From assembly GCF_026339735.1 (NCBI RefSeq), contig NZ_JAPEQG010000001.1:3782001-3846000 (forward strand): a stretch of DNA of 64,000 bases, read 5' to 3'. Positions 25,796 through 34,461 of this stretch are shown one piece after another. The position numbers and the translations under genes were made by a program. This stretch comes from Streptomyces sp. NBC_01669 (GTDB lineage Bacteria; Actinomycetota; Actinomycetes; Streptomycetales; Streptomycetaceae). The notes below the pieces were generated by a model. The model made no database searches and was not told the origin of the DNA. It saw nothing but the letters and a program-made list of their open reading frames with translations. The stretch's first letter is position 1; every line of letters begins with the position of its first letter.

Positions 25796-26438
25796 GACCG
25801 AGATGAACCTTTCGTCCCTCAATGCGATAGCCGTTACGGGCGAGCCGCCCCACGACCTCGACGAGCAGCTTGCGCTCGACTTCCTTGATGCGTTCGTGGA
25901 GAGCGGCTTCGCCCTCCGGCGTGTCCTCTTCGGTCACTTCGACCACGCCCTGCGCGATGATCGGACCGGTGTCGACACCGTCGTCGACGAAGTGGACGGT
26001 GCACCCGGTGACCTTCGCGCCGTACGCGAGGGCGTCACGCACCCCGTGGGCACCGGGAAAGCTGGGGAGCAGGGCGGGGTGGGTGTTGACGAACCGGCCG
26101 CCGAACTCGGCGAGGAACCGCTTGCCCACGATCTTCATGAAGCCCGCGGACACCACGAGGTCCGGGCGGTGCGCTGCGGTGGCCGCGGCGAGCGCCGCGT
26201 CCCACTCCTCGCGGGTGCCGTAGTCCTTGACCTTGCAGACGAAGGTCGGCAGCCCGGCGAGCTCCGCCCGTTCCAGACCGACGATGTTGTCGCGGTCGGC
26301 ACCGACCGCGACGACCTGGGCTCCGAAACCCGCAGGGTCGTCACCGATCGCGTCGAGCAGGGCTTGGAGGTTCGTACCCGAGCCGGAGACCAGCACGACC
26401 AGGCGGGCCGGGGCGGCGGAGGAGGGCGGGGAGGCCAC
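25782..26438 (-). CDS. purN: phosphoribosylglycinamide formyltransferase
   Basis: A 218-residue GAR transformylase that adds a formyl group from 10-formyl-THF in purine synthesis. The motifs are LVVLVSGSGTNLQALLDA at the start, VVSAGFMKIV, the active-site FVNTHPALLPSFPGAHGVRDAL (Asn, His) and TVHFVDDGVDTGPIIAQ (Asp). GTG 26438 follows AGAAAGGG; a longer open frame upstream is not supported. It overlaps purH by 14 bases. Its leader contains a 15-bp tandem repeat (26452-26481). Confidence 0.96.
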   Translation of the reverse strand: MASPPSSAAPARLVVLVSGSGTNLQALLDAIGDDPAGFGAQVVAVGADRDNIVGLERAELAGLPTFVCKVKDYGTREEWDAALAAATAAHRPDLVVSAGFMKIVGKRFLAEFGGRFVNTHPALLPSFPGAHGVRDALAYGAKVTGCTVHFVDDGVDTGPIIAQGVVEVTEEDTPEGEAALHERIKEVERKLLVEVVGRLARNGYRIEGRKVHLGHVGE

Positions 26439-26759
26439 GGCTGGGCCCTTTCTCGCGTGGTGAAGCCTCGCGTGGTGAAGCAGAGCGACGCTATTTGTAC
26501 GGTCGTACGAAAGAATCGCTCCCCTCAATACGGGGAACTCTACGAAGGAGTCGACCGTCAGCAACGATACCGGCACATCGGGGGACCCCCACGGGACGGG
26601 GGTGAGGGGCCGGACCGAAGAGAGGAAGGGCGTCCGGGCGGAAGGCGCGGGCCACCGCCGCGCTCCCAGCTTTCGGCCCCTGACAGCCGGGAGGTAGCGT
26701 CAGGGGACAGCGAACCGTCCGCAGGGCGGAAATGACGAGATGGGGAAGACGTTCACCAC
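26439..26759. other. divergent intergenic region upstream of purN
   Basis: About 320 bases between purN (reading left) and the membrane-protein gene (reading right). It holds the purN leader with a tandem repeat, an imperfect palindrome near 26498-26515 (GTACGGTCGTAC core) that could be an operator, and no small gene that I can support. Confidence 0.5.
26452..26481. repeat. perfect 15-bp tandem direct repeat in the purN leader
   Basis: CTCGCGTGGTGAAGC occurs twice with no gap, at 26452-26466 and 26467-26481, 14 bases upstream of the purN start codon. It may be a slippage product or a regulator-binding pair of half-sites. Confidence 0.9.
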
Positions 26760-27632
26760 ATGCCGGACCGACGCCGCCGCACCGCCTTCCGCCTCCCGCT
26801 GCCCGAGCGGTCCTCAGTGCTGCTGAGGGAACGCCGGCCCCCCACGGGCCCCTCCTCTTCCCCGGACAAGGACGACAACCCGTTCGCCGCACCGCCGGAG
26901 AACCGCCCCGACCAGCCGTGGCAACCCCGCCACCCGTCGAACGGCGGGACCGACGGAGACGGCAACGGGAGCGGAAACGGCGACGGGGCACCCGAGGACG
27001 GCTCCTCCGACGACCGCCCCGTCTGGGGCAGTCAGTGGAGCAGCCACCAGCCGGGACGCCAGAGCGGCGGCTTCGGTGGCCGTCCCGGTGGCCAGGGCGG
27101 ACCGAACGGCCCGGGTGGCCAGGGCGGACCCGAGAACACCCCCGGCGGACTGCGCTGGGACCCGACCGACCCCGCCCAGCGCCGCGCCCGCTACGCGCTG
27201 CTCTCCGGCATGTGGGCCTTCTTCTTCGCGATCTTCGATTTCCCGGAGATCGCCCTGCTGCTCGGCGCGCTGGCCGTGTACTGGTCGATCAGCTCACTGC
27301 GCGCCAAGCCCAGGAGCGCGACGGCGACGGGCAGCGCGGCCGGCGGCGCCGCCGGTTCCTCCGGTACGGGCTCCGCTCCGGCAGGCGCCCCGGCCTCCGG
27401 ACCCGCTGCGCCGTACGCGCAGAACCAGGGCAGGCCGCAGACGACGGCCGCGGTCAGCGGGCTCGTCACGGCGCTGCTGGCACTGTCGATCGTCGCGATG
27501 ACGTTCACGGTGCAGCTGGTCTACCGCGACTACTACACCTGCGTGAACGACGCGCTCACCAAGTCCGGGCAGCTGGCCTGCAACGATCTCCTGCCGAAGC
27601 CGCTGGAACCGTTCTTCGGCGTCAAGAAGTAG
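26760..27632 (+). CDS. integral membrane protein with low-complexity N-terminus
   Basis: About 290 residues. A Pro/Gly/Asn-rich N-terminal half with repeats of GGQGGPNGPGGQGGP is followed by RWDPTDPAQRRARYALL, two membrane segments (SGMWAFFFAIFDFPEIALLLGALAVYW region), a Gly/Ala/Ser linker with SLRAKPRS, a third segment (VSGLVTALLALSIVAMTFTVQLVY), and a short outer C-terminus with two Cys (YYTCVNDALTKSGQLACND). Function unknown. The start is doubtful: ATG 26760 has only GGGGAAG far upstream, and GTG 26817 is an alternative. Its last 11 bases overlap the convergent DUF6350 gene. Confidence 0.75.
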   Translation: MPDRRRRTAFRLPLPERSSVLLRERRPPTGPSSSPDKDDNPFAAPPENRPDQPWQPRHPSNGGTDGDGNGSGNGDGAPEDGSSDDRPVWGSQWSSHQPGRQSGGFGGRPGGQGGPNGPGGQGGPENTPGGLRWDPTDPAQRRARYALLSGMWAFFFAIFDFPEIALLLGALAVYWSISSLRAKPRSATATGSAAGGAAGSSGTGSAPAGAPASGPAAPYAQNQGRPQTTAAVSGLVTALLALSIVAMTFTVQLVYRDYYTCVNDALTKSGQLACNDLLPKPLEPFFGVKK

Positions 27633-29319
27633 CGCTTTCTCCCGGCCCACTCGTCGGCCCGGCCTCCGGAGGCCGGGCCGACGGCGTTTCCGGCTCCGTG
27701 AGGAGCGGGACCCAAGGGGGATCCTCAACCGCTCGCCCCTGCCACGGATCGGTCGGCAGGAAGTCGTACGCGTCCCGGCCCGCGTGTTCCTCGTCGCGGG
27801 ACGCGGAGGTGTGTGCGGGGGTGGGTACGGAGGCGTACGCAGGCGCGGTCGCGGACGGCTGTACGGTGCCTGCTCCAGCCGCAGGTCCGGTTCCGGACTC
27901 CGTGCCGGCGGCCGCGCCCTCGCCCCCGGGCCCGCGCCGCAGGCGCCACCACCGGCGCCGCTCCTCGCTCGGCCGCCCGGGCGCCTCCGCATCGGCCACC
28001 CCAGGTGTCACGGGGTTCACCGCTTTCTCCATCGCCTCGGCGCGCTCCCCCTCACTGCCGGGCTCCCGCAGCCGCCACGCCCTCAGCAGCAGCGCCCCCG
28101 GCACACCGAGCAGTGCCGTCCACGCCACCGCCGCCGCCCCGGTCAGCCACCACACGGGGCCGAACTCCGCCAGGGCCCCGGTCCCCAGCGGACCGCCCGC
28201 CGCCGCGGTCAGCACCGCCGTACACACGCCGCATCCCAGCGCAGCCAGGGCAGCCGTCAGCGCGGTCCCCCGCAGGCCCCATGCCGGCTCCCCCACGCCA
28301 CGGGCAGGCGCTGCCCTCCGCACCGTGAACCAGGCGATCGTCACCCCGGCCGCGACCGGTACCGCCGCGGCCGCCCAGTTCGGAGCCGTTCCGGTCCCGT
28401 GGGCGGGGACCGCCGCCAGCAGCGGGAAGTTCGGCAGGGCCGGCCGCCCGGTGAAGGCGAGCGGGGTGACCGTGGACGCCGTACCGAGGGCGAATCCCGG
28501 CCCCATCCCGTACGCGGCACCCCACACCGCCGCGTCCGGCACGAGCACCAGCGCCAGCAGCAGGACCGCGGCCCGGCCCGCCCAGTCGCCGGAGAGCCCC
28601 AGGAACGAGTCCCGCACCGGCTGCTCATGCCACACCAGGGCCACCGCGACGAGCAGCGCCCCGCCACCCAGCAGCACCGCCGTCCCGGCCACCGCCGACC
28701 GGAGCACCGCGTCCGCCCGCTCCACGAACCGGGACCGTGCCAGCGCCTCGCGCACCCGCGCCGGCGCCCAGGCGGACGGCGGCCCGATCGGGCGCCCGGC
28801 CGCTGCCCACACCCCGGCGGCTGCTCCACCCCCCACCACGAGGGCCATCGGGTACAGGAGCGAGCCCGGCTGCGCGAACATCGGTCCGCCCTTCGCGTAG
28901 AGGGCGACCGCCACCGCGACCAGCAGGTATCCGGCCGTCACCAGGCAGAAGGCGCTCCCGCCCGACGGCGGTGTGCGCCCCTCGTCCGGCTCCATCACGT
29001 CGCGGGCGGCCCGGTGCACCAGCCACACCAGCACCCCGGTGAGCAGCAGCGGGACGATGCCGACGGGGGCGGGGGCGCCGCTGAGGGTGTCGGTCCTGAC
29101 GAGTGCCGCGCCGTGCGCCAGCAGCCAGATCCCGGCCGCCGCGTGGAGGGCCCCGCCGGGGCCGCTGTCGGAGGCCGGGGAGCTGATCCACACCACCAGG
29201 GCGAGGACGGTGAGCGAGCCGAGTCCGAGCCCCGCGGCAAGCACCCCCCGAACAAAGGCGGATGCCAGTACGGCGGTCCTTCCCTGCTCTGCCGAGAACG
29301 ACGGGGTGCGTTCGGTCAT
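27622..29319 (-). CDS. DUF6350-type polytopic membrane protein
   Basis: A 565-residue protein with about twelve hydrophobic segments over residues 15-420, followed by a soluble C-terminal tail of ~140 residues rich in Glu, Pro, Gly and Ala. Early segments are VLASAFVRGVLAAGLGLGSLTVLAL and IWLLAHGAALV; a conserved-looking loop is GPGFALGTASTVTPLAFTGR. It resembles the uncharacterised membrane protein often found beside purN-purH in Streptomyces. ATG 29319 is chosen; GTG 29328 is possible. The 3' end contains the terminator of the opposing gene inside its coding sequence. Confidence 0.82.
   Translation of the reverse strand: MTERTPSFSAEQGRTAVLASAFVRGVLAAGLGLGSLTVLALVVWISSPASDSGPGGALHAAAGIWLLAHGAALVRTDTLSGAPAPVGIVPLLLTGVLVWLVHRAARDVMEPDEGRTPPSGGSAFCLVTAGYLLVAVAVALYAKGGPMFAQPGSLLYPMALVVGGGAAAGVWAAAGRPIGPPSAWAPARVREALARSRFVERADAVLRSAVAGTAVLLGGGALLVAVALVWHEQPVRDSFLGLSGDWAGRAAVLLLALVLVPDAAVWGAAYGMGPGFALGTASTVTPLAFTGRPALPNFPLLAAVPAHGTGTAPNWAAAAVPVAAGVTIAWFTVRRAAPARGVGEPAWGLRGTALTAALAALGCGVCTAVLTAAAGGPLGTGALAEFGPVWWLTGAAAVAWTALLGVPGALLLRAWRLREPGSEGERAEAMEKAVNPVTPGVADAEAPGRPSEERRRWWRLRRGPGGEGAAAGTESGTGPAAGAGTVQPSATAPAYASVPTPAHTSASRDEEHAGRDAYDFLPTDPWQGRAVEDPPWVPLLTEPETPSARPPEAGPTSGPGESATS
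27653..27682 (+). terminator. terminator of the 26760-27632 gene, embedded in the opposing coding sequence
   Basis: A perfect 15-bp inverted repeat (27653-27667 with 27668-27682; the central bases must form the loop) begins 21 bases after the plus-strand stop. It lies within codons of the C-terminal tail of the DUF6350 gene, so both roles constrain the same bases. Confidence 0.75.
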
Positions 29320-29444
29320 GTGGATCACATCGCCATGCTCCCAACGACACGCACTTAATCCATGTAACGGGCGATTAGCCGCTGTGTCGCCCAATATACG
29401 GTTATGTACATTTTCATCCCGTGGAGGCCTGCCGGGGGTTCCTC

Positions 29445-30665
29445 ATGACTCAGAGCACCACCGACACGGCCGACTCCTCCCCCCTGCCCTCCCCCGAGGA
29501 GCGGCGCCGGCTGCGTGAGGCGCAGTCACTGAGTGAGGAGCAGGTCGCTGCGGCCATGGGCGTCACCCCGGCCACCGTCCGGGCCTGGGAGTCGGGCCGC
29601 ACCAGCCCTCGGGGGCGGAAGCGTGAGGCGTACGCGAAGCTGATCGGCTCGGCCGGTACGGGCGGCACCGGGGCGCGGGGCGCCTCGGAAAGCACCCCTC
29701 CGGGCGCCCACGGCAAGCGGGCCGACCTGACGAAGCCGTCGTCGTCCCCGGCGCCGGCAGCGACACCGGAAGGAACGTCAGCGGGAACGGCGGAAACGGC
29801 ACGGGCGGACGAGCCGCCGACCACCGACCGGCCGGACGCCCCCGTACCCGCCCTCACACCCGCGGAGGCATTCGACGCCCTGTACGTGAAGAACGCCGCC
29901 GCCCTTTTCCGCCAGACGTTCCTGCTGACCGGGCGCCGGAGCCTCTCCAGGGAGGCCGTCGAGCGGGCCTTCGAGCAGGCCTGGCAGCGCTGGCCCGAGG
30001 TCGCGGTGGACCGGGACCCCGCGGGCTGGGTACGGGCAGCCGCATACGAGTACGCCGTGTCGCCCTGGCACCGGCTGCGCCGGGCGCACCGCCACCCCGA
30101 CCCGCCACCCGCCGCCCCCGGCGCGCGGGCCCTGCTCGACGCACTGCTCGACCTGCCGCCGTCCTACCGTCGCACCCTGCTGCTCTACGACGGTGTCGGC
30201 CTGGACCTGCCGGAGACCGCCGCGGAAACGGAGGCAAGCACACCGGCGGCTGCGAGCCGGCTGATGAACGCGCGTGCCGCGGTGGCGGAGCAGGTGCCCG
30301 AGCTGGCGGAACCCTCATCGCCCACCGGACAGTCGGCGCTGCTGCACGAGCAACTGGGCGCGCTCGCCCTCACTCAGCCGGTGGCCGCGATGCCCGCGGC
30401 CCGTGCGATCCGTGACGGCAGTGAGCACAAGGCCAGACTCTGGACGCGGGCAGCCCTCGCCCTGACGGCCCTGATCGTCGGGATCGCGCTGATCACCACG
30501 GTGACGTCTCCGGTGCGGTACGGGAATCCGCCCGCCGAGCAGGTCGGCGGTGCGTCTCCCCGCAGCGGCCCCCAGAAGCTGACCCCACAGGACCTGAAGC
30601 TGCAGAAGAAGCTCCGCGAAGAGCTCGTCCGTGGCCCGGCGCGACTGGTACCGGAGCTGAGGTGA
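29445..30665 (+). CDS. HTH plus sigma-like domain protein with a membrane anchor
   Basis: A 406-residue mosaic. An N-terminal XRE-type helix-turn-helix (SLSEEQVAAAMGVTPATVRAWESGR, in pieces; ~residues 20-60) precedes a Pro/Ala linker. Then comes a domain like sigma regions 2 and 4 (EAFDALYVKNAAALFRQTFLLTG; ALLDALLDLPPSYRRTLLLYDG with a weak HTH), then one transmembrane segment (AALALTALIVGIALITTVTS) and a basic outer tail. Such a sigma-like protein fixed to the membrane is unlikely to be a normal sigma factor; it may be an HTH regulator with a degenerate sigma fold. GGGGG lies 8 bases before ATG 29445. It is divergent from the DUF6350 gene. Confidence 0.72.
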   Translation: MTQSTTDTADSSPLPSPEERRRLREAQSLSEEQVAAAMGVTPATVRAWESGRTSPRGRKREAYAKLIGSAGTGGTGARGASESTPPGAHGKRADLTKPSSSPAPAATPEGTSAGTAETARADEPPTTDRPDAPVPALTPAEAFDALYVKNAAALFRQTFLLTGRRSLSREAVERAFEQAWQRWPEVAVDRDPAGWVRAAAYEYAVSPWHRLRRAHRHPDPPPAAPGARALLDALLDLPPSYRRTLLLYDGVGLDLPETAAETEASTPAAASRLMNARAAVAEQVPELAEPSSPTGQSALLHEQLGALALTQPVAAMPAARAIRDGSEHKARLWTRAALALTALIVGIALITTVTSPVRYGNPPAEQVGGASPRSGPQKLTPQDLKLQKKLREELVRGPARLVPELR

Positions 30666-30697
30666 CCTCCGGCGCGCTCCGGCCTGCGCACAGGAAA

Positions 30698-30742
30698 CGG
30701 CGCGGGCCCGTACCCCCGGAGGAGGGGTACGGGCCCGCGCCG
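30698..30742. terminator. bidirectional terminator between the HTH/sigma-like gene and sucD
   Basis: A perfect 19-bp stem (30698-30716 with 30724-30742) with a seven-base loop lies between convergent genes, 31 bases past the sucD stop. Confidence 0.9.
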
Positions 30743-30773
30743 TCTGTGCGGAGGCAGTCCCGCGAAGAGGTGA

Positions 30774-31658
30774 TCAGGCGCCGAGGATCTCGCGCGCCAG
30801 CTTGGCGGTCTCGGTCGGCGTCTTGCCGACCTTGACGCCGGCGGCCTCGAGGGCCTCCTTCTTCGCCTGGGCGGTGCCGGAGGAGCCGGAGACGATGGCG
30901 CCCGCGTGGCCCATGGTCTTGCCCTCGGGGGCGGTGAAGCCCGCGACGTAACCGACGACCGGCTTGGTGACGTTCTTCGCGATGAAGTCCGCCGCACGCT
31001 CCTCGGCGTCGCCGCCGATCTCGCCGATCATGACGATCAGGTCGGTCTCGGGGTCGGCCTCGAACGCCGCGAGGGCGTCGATGTGCGTCGTACCGATGAT
31101 CGGGTCGCCACCGATGCCGACGGCGGACGAGAAGCCGATGTCACGGAGCTCGTACATCATCTGGTAGGTCAGCGTGCCGGACTTCGACACGAGACCGATG
31201 CGGCCGGGCTTGGTGATGTCGCCCGGGATGATGCCGGCGTTGGACTGGCCGGGGGTGATCAGGCCGGGGCAGTTCGGGCCGATGATCCGGGTCTTGTTGC
31301 CCTTCGAACCGGCGTACGCCCAGAAGGCGGCCGAGTCGTGGACGGCGATGCCCTCGGTGATCACGACGGCGAGGGGGATCTCGGCGTCGATCGCCTCGAC
31401 GACGGCGGCCTTCGCGAAGGCCGGCGGCACGAAGAGGACGGACACGTCGGCGCCGGTCTTCTCCATCGCCTCGGCGACGGAGCCGAAGACGGGAACCTCG
31501 GCGCCGTCGAAGTCGACGGTCGTGCCGGCCTTGCGCGGGTTCACGCCGCCGACGATGTTGGTGCCATCGGCCAGCATGAGCTTGGTGTGCTTCATGCCGG
31601 TCGCACCGGTCATCCCCTGGACGATGACCTTGCTGTCCTTGGTGAGGAAGATAGCCAT
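30774..31658 (-). CDS. sucD: succinyl-CoA synthetase alpha subunit
   Basis: A 294-residue alpha subunit. With SucC it converts succinyl-CoA, ADP or GDP and phosphate to succinate and a nucleoside triphosphate in the TCA cycle. The CoA-binding N-terminal domain has VIVQGMTGATGMKHTKLML and FVPPAFAKAAVVEAI. The ligase domain has GIAVHDSAAF, IGPNCPGLITPGQ and, in GKTMGHAGAIVSGSSG, the His (~251) that is phosphorylated. The gene lies 21 bases after sucC in one operon and is closed by the strong terminator at 30698. Confidence 0.97.
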   Translation of the reverse strand: MAIFLTKDSKVIVQGMTGATGMKHTKLMLADGTNIVGGVNPRKAGTTVDFDGAEVPVFGSVAEAMEKTGADVSVLFVPPAFAKAAVVEAIDAEIPLAVVITEGIAVHDSAAFWAYAGSKGNKTRIIGPNCPGLITPGQSNAGIIPGDITKPGRIGLVSKSGTLTYQMMYELRDIGFSSAVGIGGDPIIGTTHIDALAAFEADPETDLIVMIGEIGGDAEERAADFIAKNVTKPVVGYVAGFTAPEGKTMGHAGAIVSGSSGTAQAKKEALEAAGVKVGKTPTETAKLAREILGA

Positions 31659-31679
31659 GGTGTTGGAGTCCCTCGTCCC

Positions 31680-32861
31680 TTACTTCGCAGCCGCGGCGAG
31701 CTCGGCGGCCTTGTCGGCCGCGCCGTCCATGGTGTCCACACGCTGCACCAGCGGGTGGTTGGCGTCGGAAAGGATCCTGCGACCCAGCTCCGCGTTGTTG
31801 CCGTCGAGGCGCACGACCAGCGGCTTGGTGACCTCTTCGCCCTTGCTCTTGAGCAGCGCAAGAGCCTGGACGATGCCGTTGGCGACCTCGTCGCACGCGG
31901 TGATGCCACCGAAGACGTTGACGAAGACGGACTTGACGTCCGGGTCGCCGAGGATGATCTCCAGGCCGTTCGCCATGACCTCTGCGGAGGCGCCGCCACC
32001 GATGTCGAGGAAGTTGGCGGGCTTCACGTTGCCGTGGTTCTCACCGGCGTACGCGACGACGTCCAGGGTCGACATGACCAGACCGGCACCGTTACCGATG
32101 ATGCCGACCTCGCCGTCGAGCTTGACGTAGTTGAGGTTCTTGGCCTTGGCGGCAGCCTCGAGCGGGTTGGCTGCGTCCTTGTCCTCGAGGGCCTCGTGGC
32201 CGGGCTGACGGAAGTCGGCGTTCTCGTCGAGAGACACCTTGCCGTCCAGCGCCAGGACGTCGCCGGAGGCGACCTTGGCGAGCGGGTTGACCTCGACGAG
32301 GAGCGCGTCCTCGGCGACGAACGTCTCCCACAGCGTCACCATGACCTCGGCGACCTTCTCGGCAACCTCGGCCGGGAACTTCGCCTGGGCGACGATCTCG
32401 CGGGCCTTCTCGATCGTGACACCGGTGTTGGAGTCGACCGGGACCTTCGCGAGGGCCTCGGGGGTCTTCTCCGCGACCTCCTCGATGTCCATGCCGCCCT
32501 GCACCGAGGCCATGGCCAGGAAGGTGCGGTTGGTGCGGTCGAGGAGGTACGAGACGTAGTACTCCTCAAGGATCTCCGGCGCGGTCTCGGCGATCATCAC
32601 CTTGTGGACCGTGTGGCCCTTGATGTCCATGCCGAGAATGTCGGTCGCCCGGGCGACCGCCTCGTCGGGGGTGGCGGCCAGCTTGACGCCGCCGGCCTTG
32701 CCGCGGCCGCCGACCTTCACCTGCGCCTTGACGACAGACTTGCCGCCCAGCCGCTCGGTCGCCTCGCGGGCTGCCTCAGGCGTGTCAATGACTTCACCGG
32801 CCAGCACCGGTACACCGTGCTTGGCGAAGAGGTCCCTCGCCTGGTACTCGAACAGGTCCAC
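31680..32861 (-). CDS. sucC: succinyl-CoA synthetase beta subunit
   Basis: A 393-residue beta subunit with an N-terminal ATP-grasp fold (MDLFEYQARDLFAKHGVPVL; VVKAQVKVGGRGKAGGVKLA binds nucleotide; LVEVNPLAKV and LDGKVSLDENA bind Mg) and a C-terminal ligase domain (GEVGIIGNGAGLVMSTLDVV, NFLDIGGGA, FVNVFGGITACDEVANGIV). The start is GTG 32861 with AAAAGGGA upstream. sucD follows directly. The 360-base region upstream holds the promoter. Confidence 0.97.
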   Translation of the reverse strand: MDLFEYQARDLFAKHGVPVLAGEVIDTPEAAREATERLGGKSVVKAQVKVGGRGKAGGVKLAATPDEAVARATDILGMDIKGHTVHKVMIAETAPEILEEYYVSYLLDRTNRTFLAMASVQGGMDIEEVAEKTPEALAKVPVDSNTGVTIEKAREIVAQAKFPAEVAEKVAEVMVTLWETFVAEDALLVEVNPLAKVASGDVLALDGKVSLDENADFRQPGHEALEDKDAANPLEAAAKAKNLNYVKLDGEVGIIGNGAGLVMSTLDVVAYAGENHGNVKPANFLDIGGGASAEVMANGLEIILGDPDVKSVFVNVFGGITACDEVANGIVQALALLKSKGEEVTKPLVVRLDGNNAELGRRILSDANHPLVQRVDTMDGAADKAAELAAAAK

Positions 32862-33181
32862 GCGCGTCCGTCCCTTTTCAGTGGTCTCGCGGTTCGTTTT
32901 CAGCGTGGGCGTGCCGCGAGGGGCAACGTGACTGCTCGGTCACAAGGAAGGCGCACACGGTTACCGAGTACGCGGCATGTCCATCTCGCAGGTTATCCCC
33001 GAGCTCCGCAGGACCCTAAATCGCAGATCACACCTGGGCGGTGATTACGGTCACAGATCGTGCTGGCGGCCGGGTCGCAGTGGACAGAACAGCCCGGGCC
33101 GCGCCGGTGGAGCGAGGGGCGGCCCGCGGCCGGGCGGTGCCCACGGTCGGGACGCGGTGGTCCTGACACGGCGGGGAACCG
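32862..33181. other. sucCD promoter region, intergenic
   Basis: About 320 bases between sucC and the end of the secreted repeat protein, both on the minus strand. It contains an inverted repeat GTGAC-N6-GTCAC at 32928-32943 and A/T-richer stretches near 33015-33060. No open frame with a ribosome binding site is convincing. Confidence 0.5.
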
Positions 33182-33198
33182 CCCGGCCACGGGCCGGG
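33182..33198 (-). terminator. short hairpin after the secreted repeat protein gene
   Basis: CCCGGCC (33182-33188) and GGCCGGG (33192-33198) form a 7-bp stem with a three-base loop, 26 bases beyond the stop at 33225. It may act with a neighbouring GGCGG/CCGCC hairpin at about 33168-33182. Confidence 0.5.
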
Positions 33199-33224
33199 AA
33201 CTGCACTCGGCGTTCCGAGGGGTC

Positions 33225-34355
33225 TCAGATCCCCGGGGTCGGGTACTCCGGAGCGGTGAAGGCGGCCACCGCATCGCGCAGACAGGCGGGAGCGATCGAG
33301 TCCAGACCCGCCACTCCGTACACCGCGTGCTCGACGGCCGGACGGGCGTCGCCGCCCGCCGTGCCGACGAGACCGGCCGTGAACGGCTGCACCTGTGCCC
33401 CGACACCCTGCGCCAGCGGCTTCACCTGGGCCGTGACGCCCTGGGCGAACGGGGTGACCGCGTTCCCGGTCAGTCCCTGGGCGAGCGGCTGCACCTCGGC
33501 GACGACTCCCCCGGCGAACGGCTGGACCGCACCGGTCACCCCGTCGGCCAGCGGTCCGACCTCGGCCGTGACGCCGTACACGAAGGGCAGGGCGTCCTGC
33601 TCGACGACACCGTGGGCGAACGGCGAGACCTCGGAGACCACCCCCTGGACGAGGGTGCCGACATCCCCGAGCGCCTGGTCGACGACCGGCAGCACCGCGG
33701 AGACGGCGTCGACGACGACCGGCGGGAGCACGGAGTCGGAGGTCTGTCCGACAACCGGTCCGGCCTGCGCGACAGCGCCGTGGGCGGTGCTCTGTGCCGT
33801 GGTCACGGCGCCGGGGGCGGTGTTCTGCACGTAGCCGGGGATCTGCTCGATCGGACCGAAGAGGTAGTCGATCGGGGCGTCGGGCGCGGTCGGGATGTCG
33901 TACGTGGGGACGCCGTACGAGGAGACGTCGAACCCGGGAACGTCGTAGCCGGGGAGGCCCTGCGGGTCCTGCGTCCCATACGCACCGGACAGGCCGTCCT
34001 GCACGCCCTGCGCGTCCGCGCCGCCGGTGGCGCGGTCGACGGTGCCCGTGACCGTGCCGGTGGCGCCGGCGACCTTCCCCTTGAGGCCGGTCACCTGCCC
34101 GGCCTGCCCGGTGGCCTTGGAGACCGTGTCCCCGACAGCTGCCTTCGCCTCACCGGCCGTCGTCCGCACGGTGTCCTCGAGGCCCTCGACCCCGTCGACC
34201 CCATTGATCACGTCGGCCGCGTCGTCCGCGTGGTCGGGAGTGGACAGCGGGACGGAGACGGGCAGCTCGTCCGCGCTGGCTGCGGCGGTGCCGAGGGCCC
34301 ACATCCCGGTGGCCGTGGCGGCGACAGCTATGGAACGGCGGATGTTCTTGTGCAT
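33225..34355 (-). CDS. secreted protein with ~11-residue PF/PL repeats, unknown function
   Basis: A 376-residue protein with a clear signal peptide (MHKNIRRSIAVAATATGMWA, cut near ASA-DELP). The middle is rich in Gly/Val/Asp and has GLPGYDVPGFDVSSYGVPTYD. Residues ~245-331 contain about eight tandem units of 11-12 residues with the pattern V-x-P-[F/L]-A-x-G-[V/L]-x-x-[E/Q], alternating PF and PL (SPFAHGV, GPLADGV, QPFAGGV, QPLAQGL, TPFAQGV, KPLAQGV). Two or more Cys are scarce, and there is no sortase or lipobox signal. GAAGGA lies upstream of ATG 34355. Not recognised; the repeats suggest a structural or surface role. Confidence 0.72.
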   Translation of the reverse strand: MHKNIRRSIAVAATATGMWALGTAAASADELPVSVPLSTPDHADDAADVINGVDGVEGLEDTVRTTAGEAKAAVGDTVSKATGQAGQVTGLKGKVAGATGTVTGTVDRATGGADAQGVQDGLSGAYGTQDPQGLPGYDVPGFDVSSYGVPTYDIPTAPDAPIDYLFGPIEQIPGYVQNTAPGAVTTAQSTAHGAVAQAGPVVGQTSDSVLPPVVVDAVSAVLPVVDQALGDVGTLVQGVVSEVSPFAHGVVEQDALPFVYGVTAEVGPLADGVTGAVQPFAGGVVAEVQPLAQGLTGNAVTPFAQGVTAQVKPLAQGVGAQVQPFTAGLVGTAGGDARPAVEHAVYGVAGLDSIAPACLRDAVAAFTAPEYPTPGI

Positions 34356-34461
34356 GTGTGTCAGATCCTTCGAATACGTTTCGACGGTCCGGAGTCGTCC
34401 GGACAGCGGGCAGACCTGTTCCGCCCCCGCGCGGCAGGTCGAGGCGGGGGAACGGCCTGCC

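Noticed and set aside
32928..32943. A Crp site upstream of sucC (GTGAC-N6-GTCAC)
   Set aside because: The half-site spacing is two bases longer than in the Crp motif matched at 63762.
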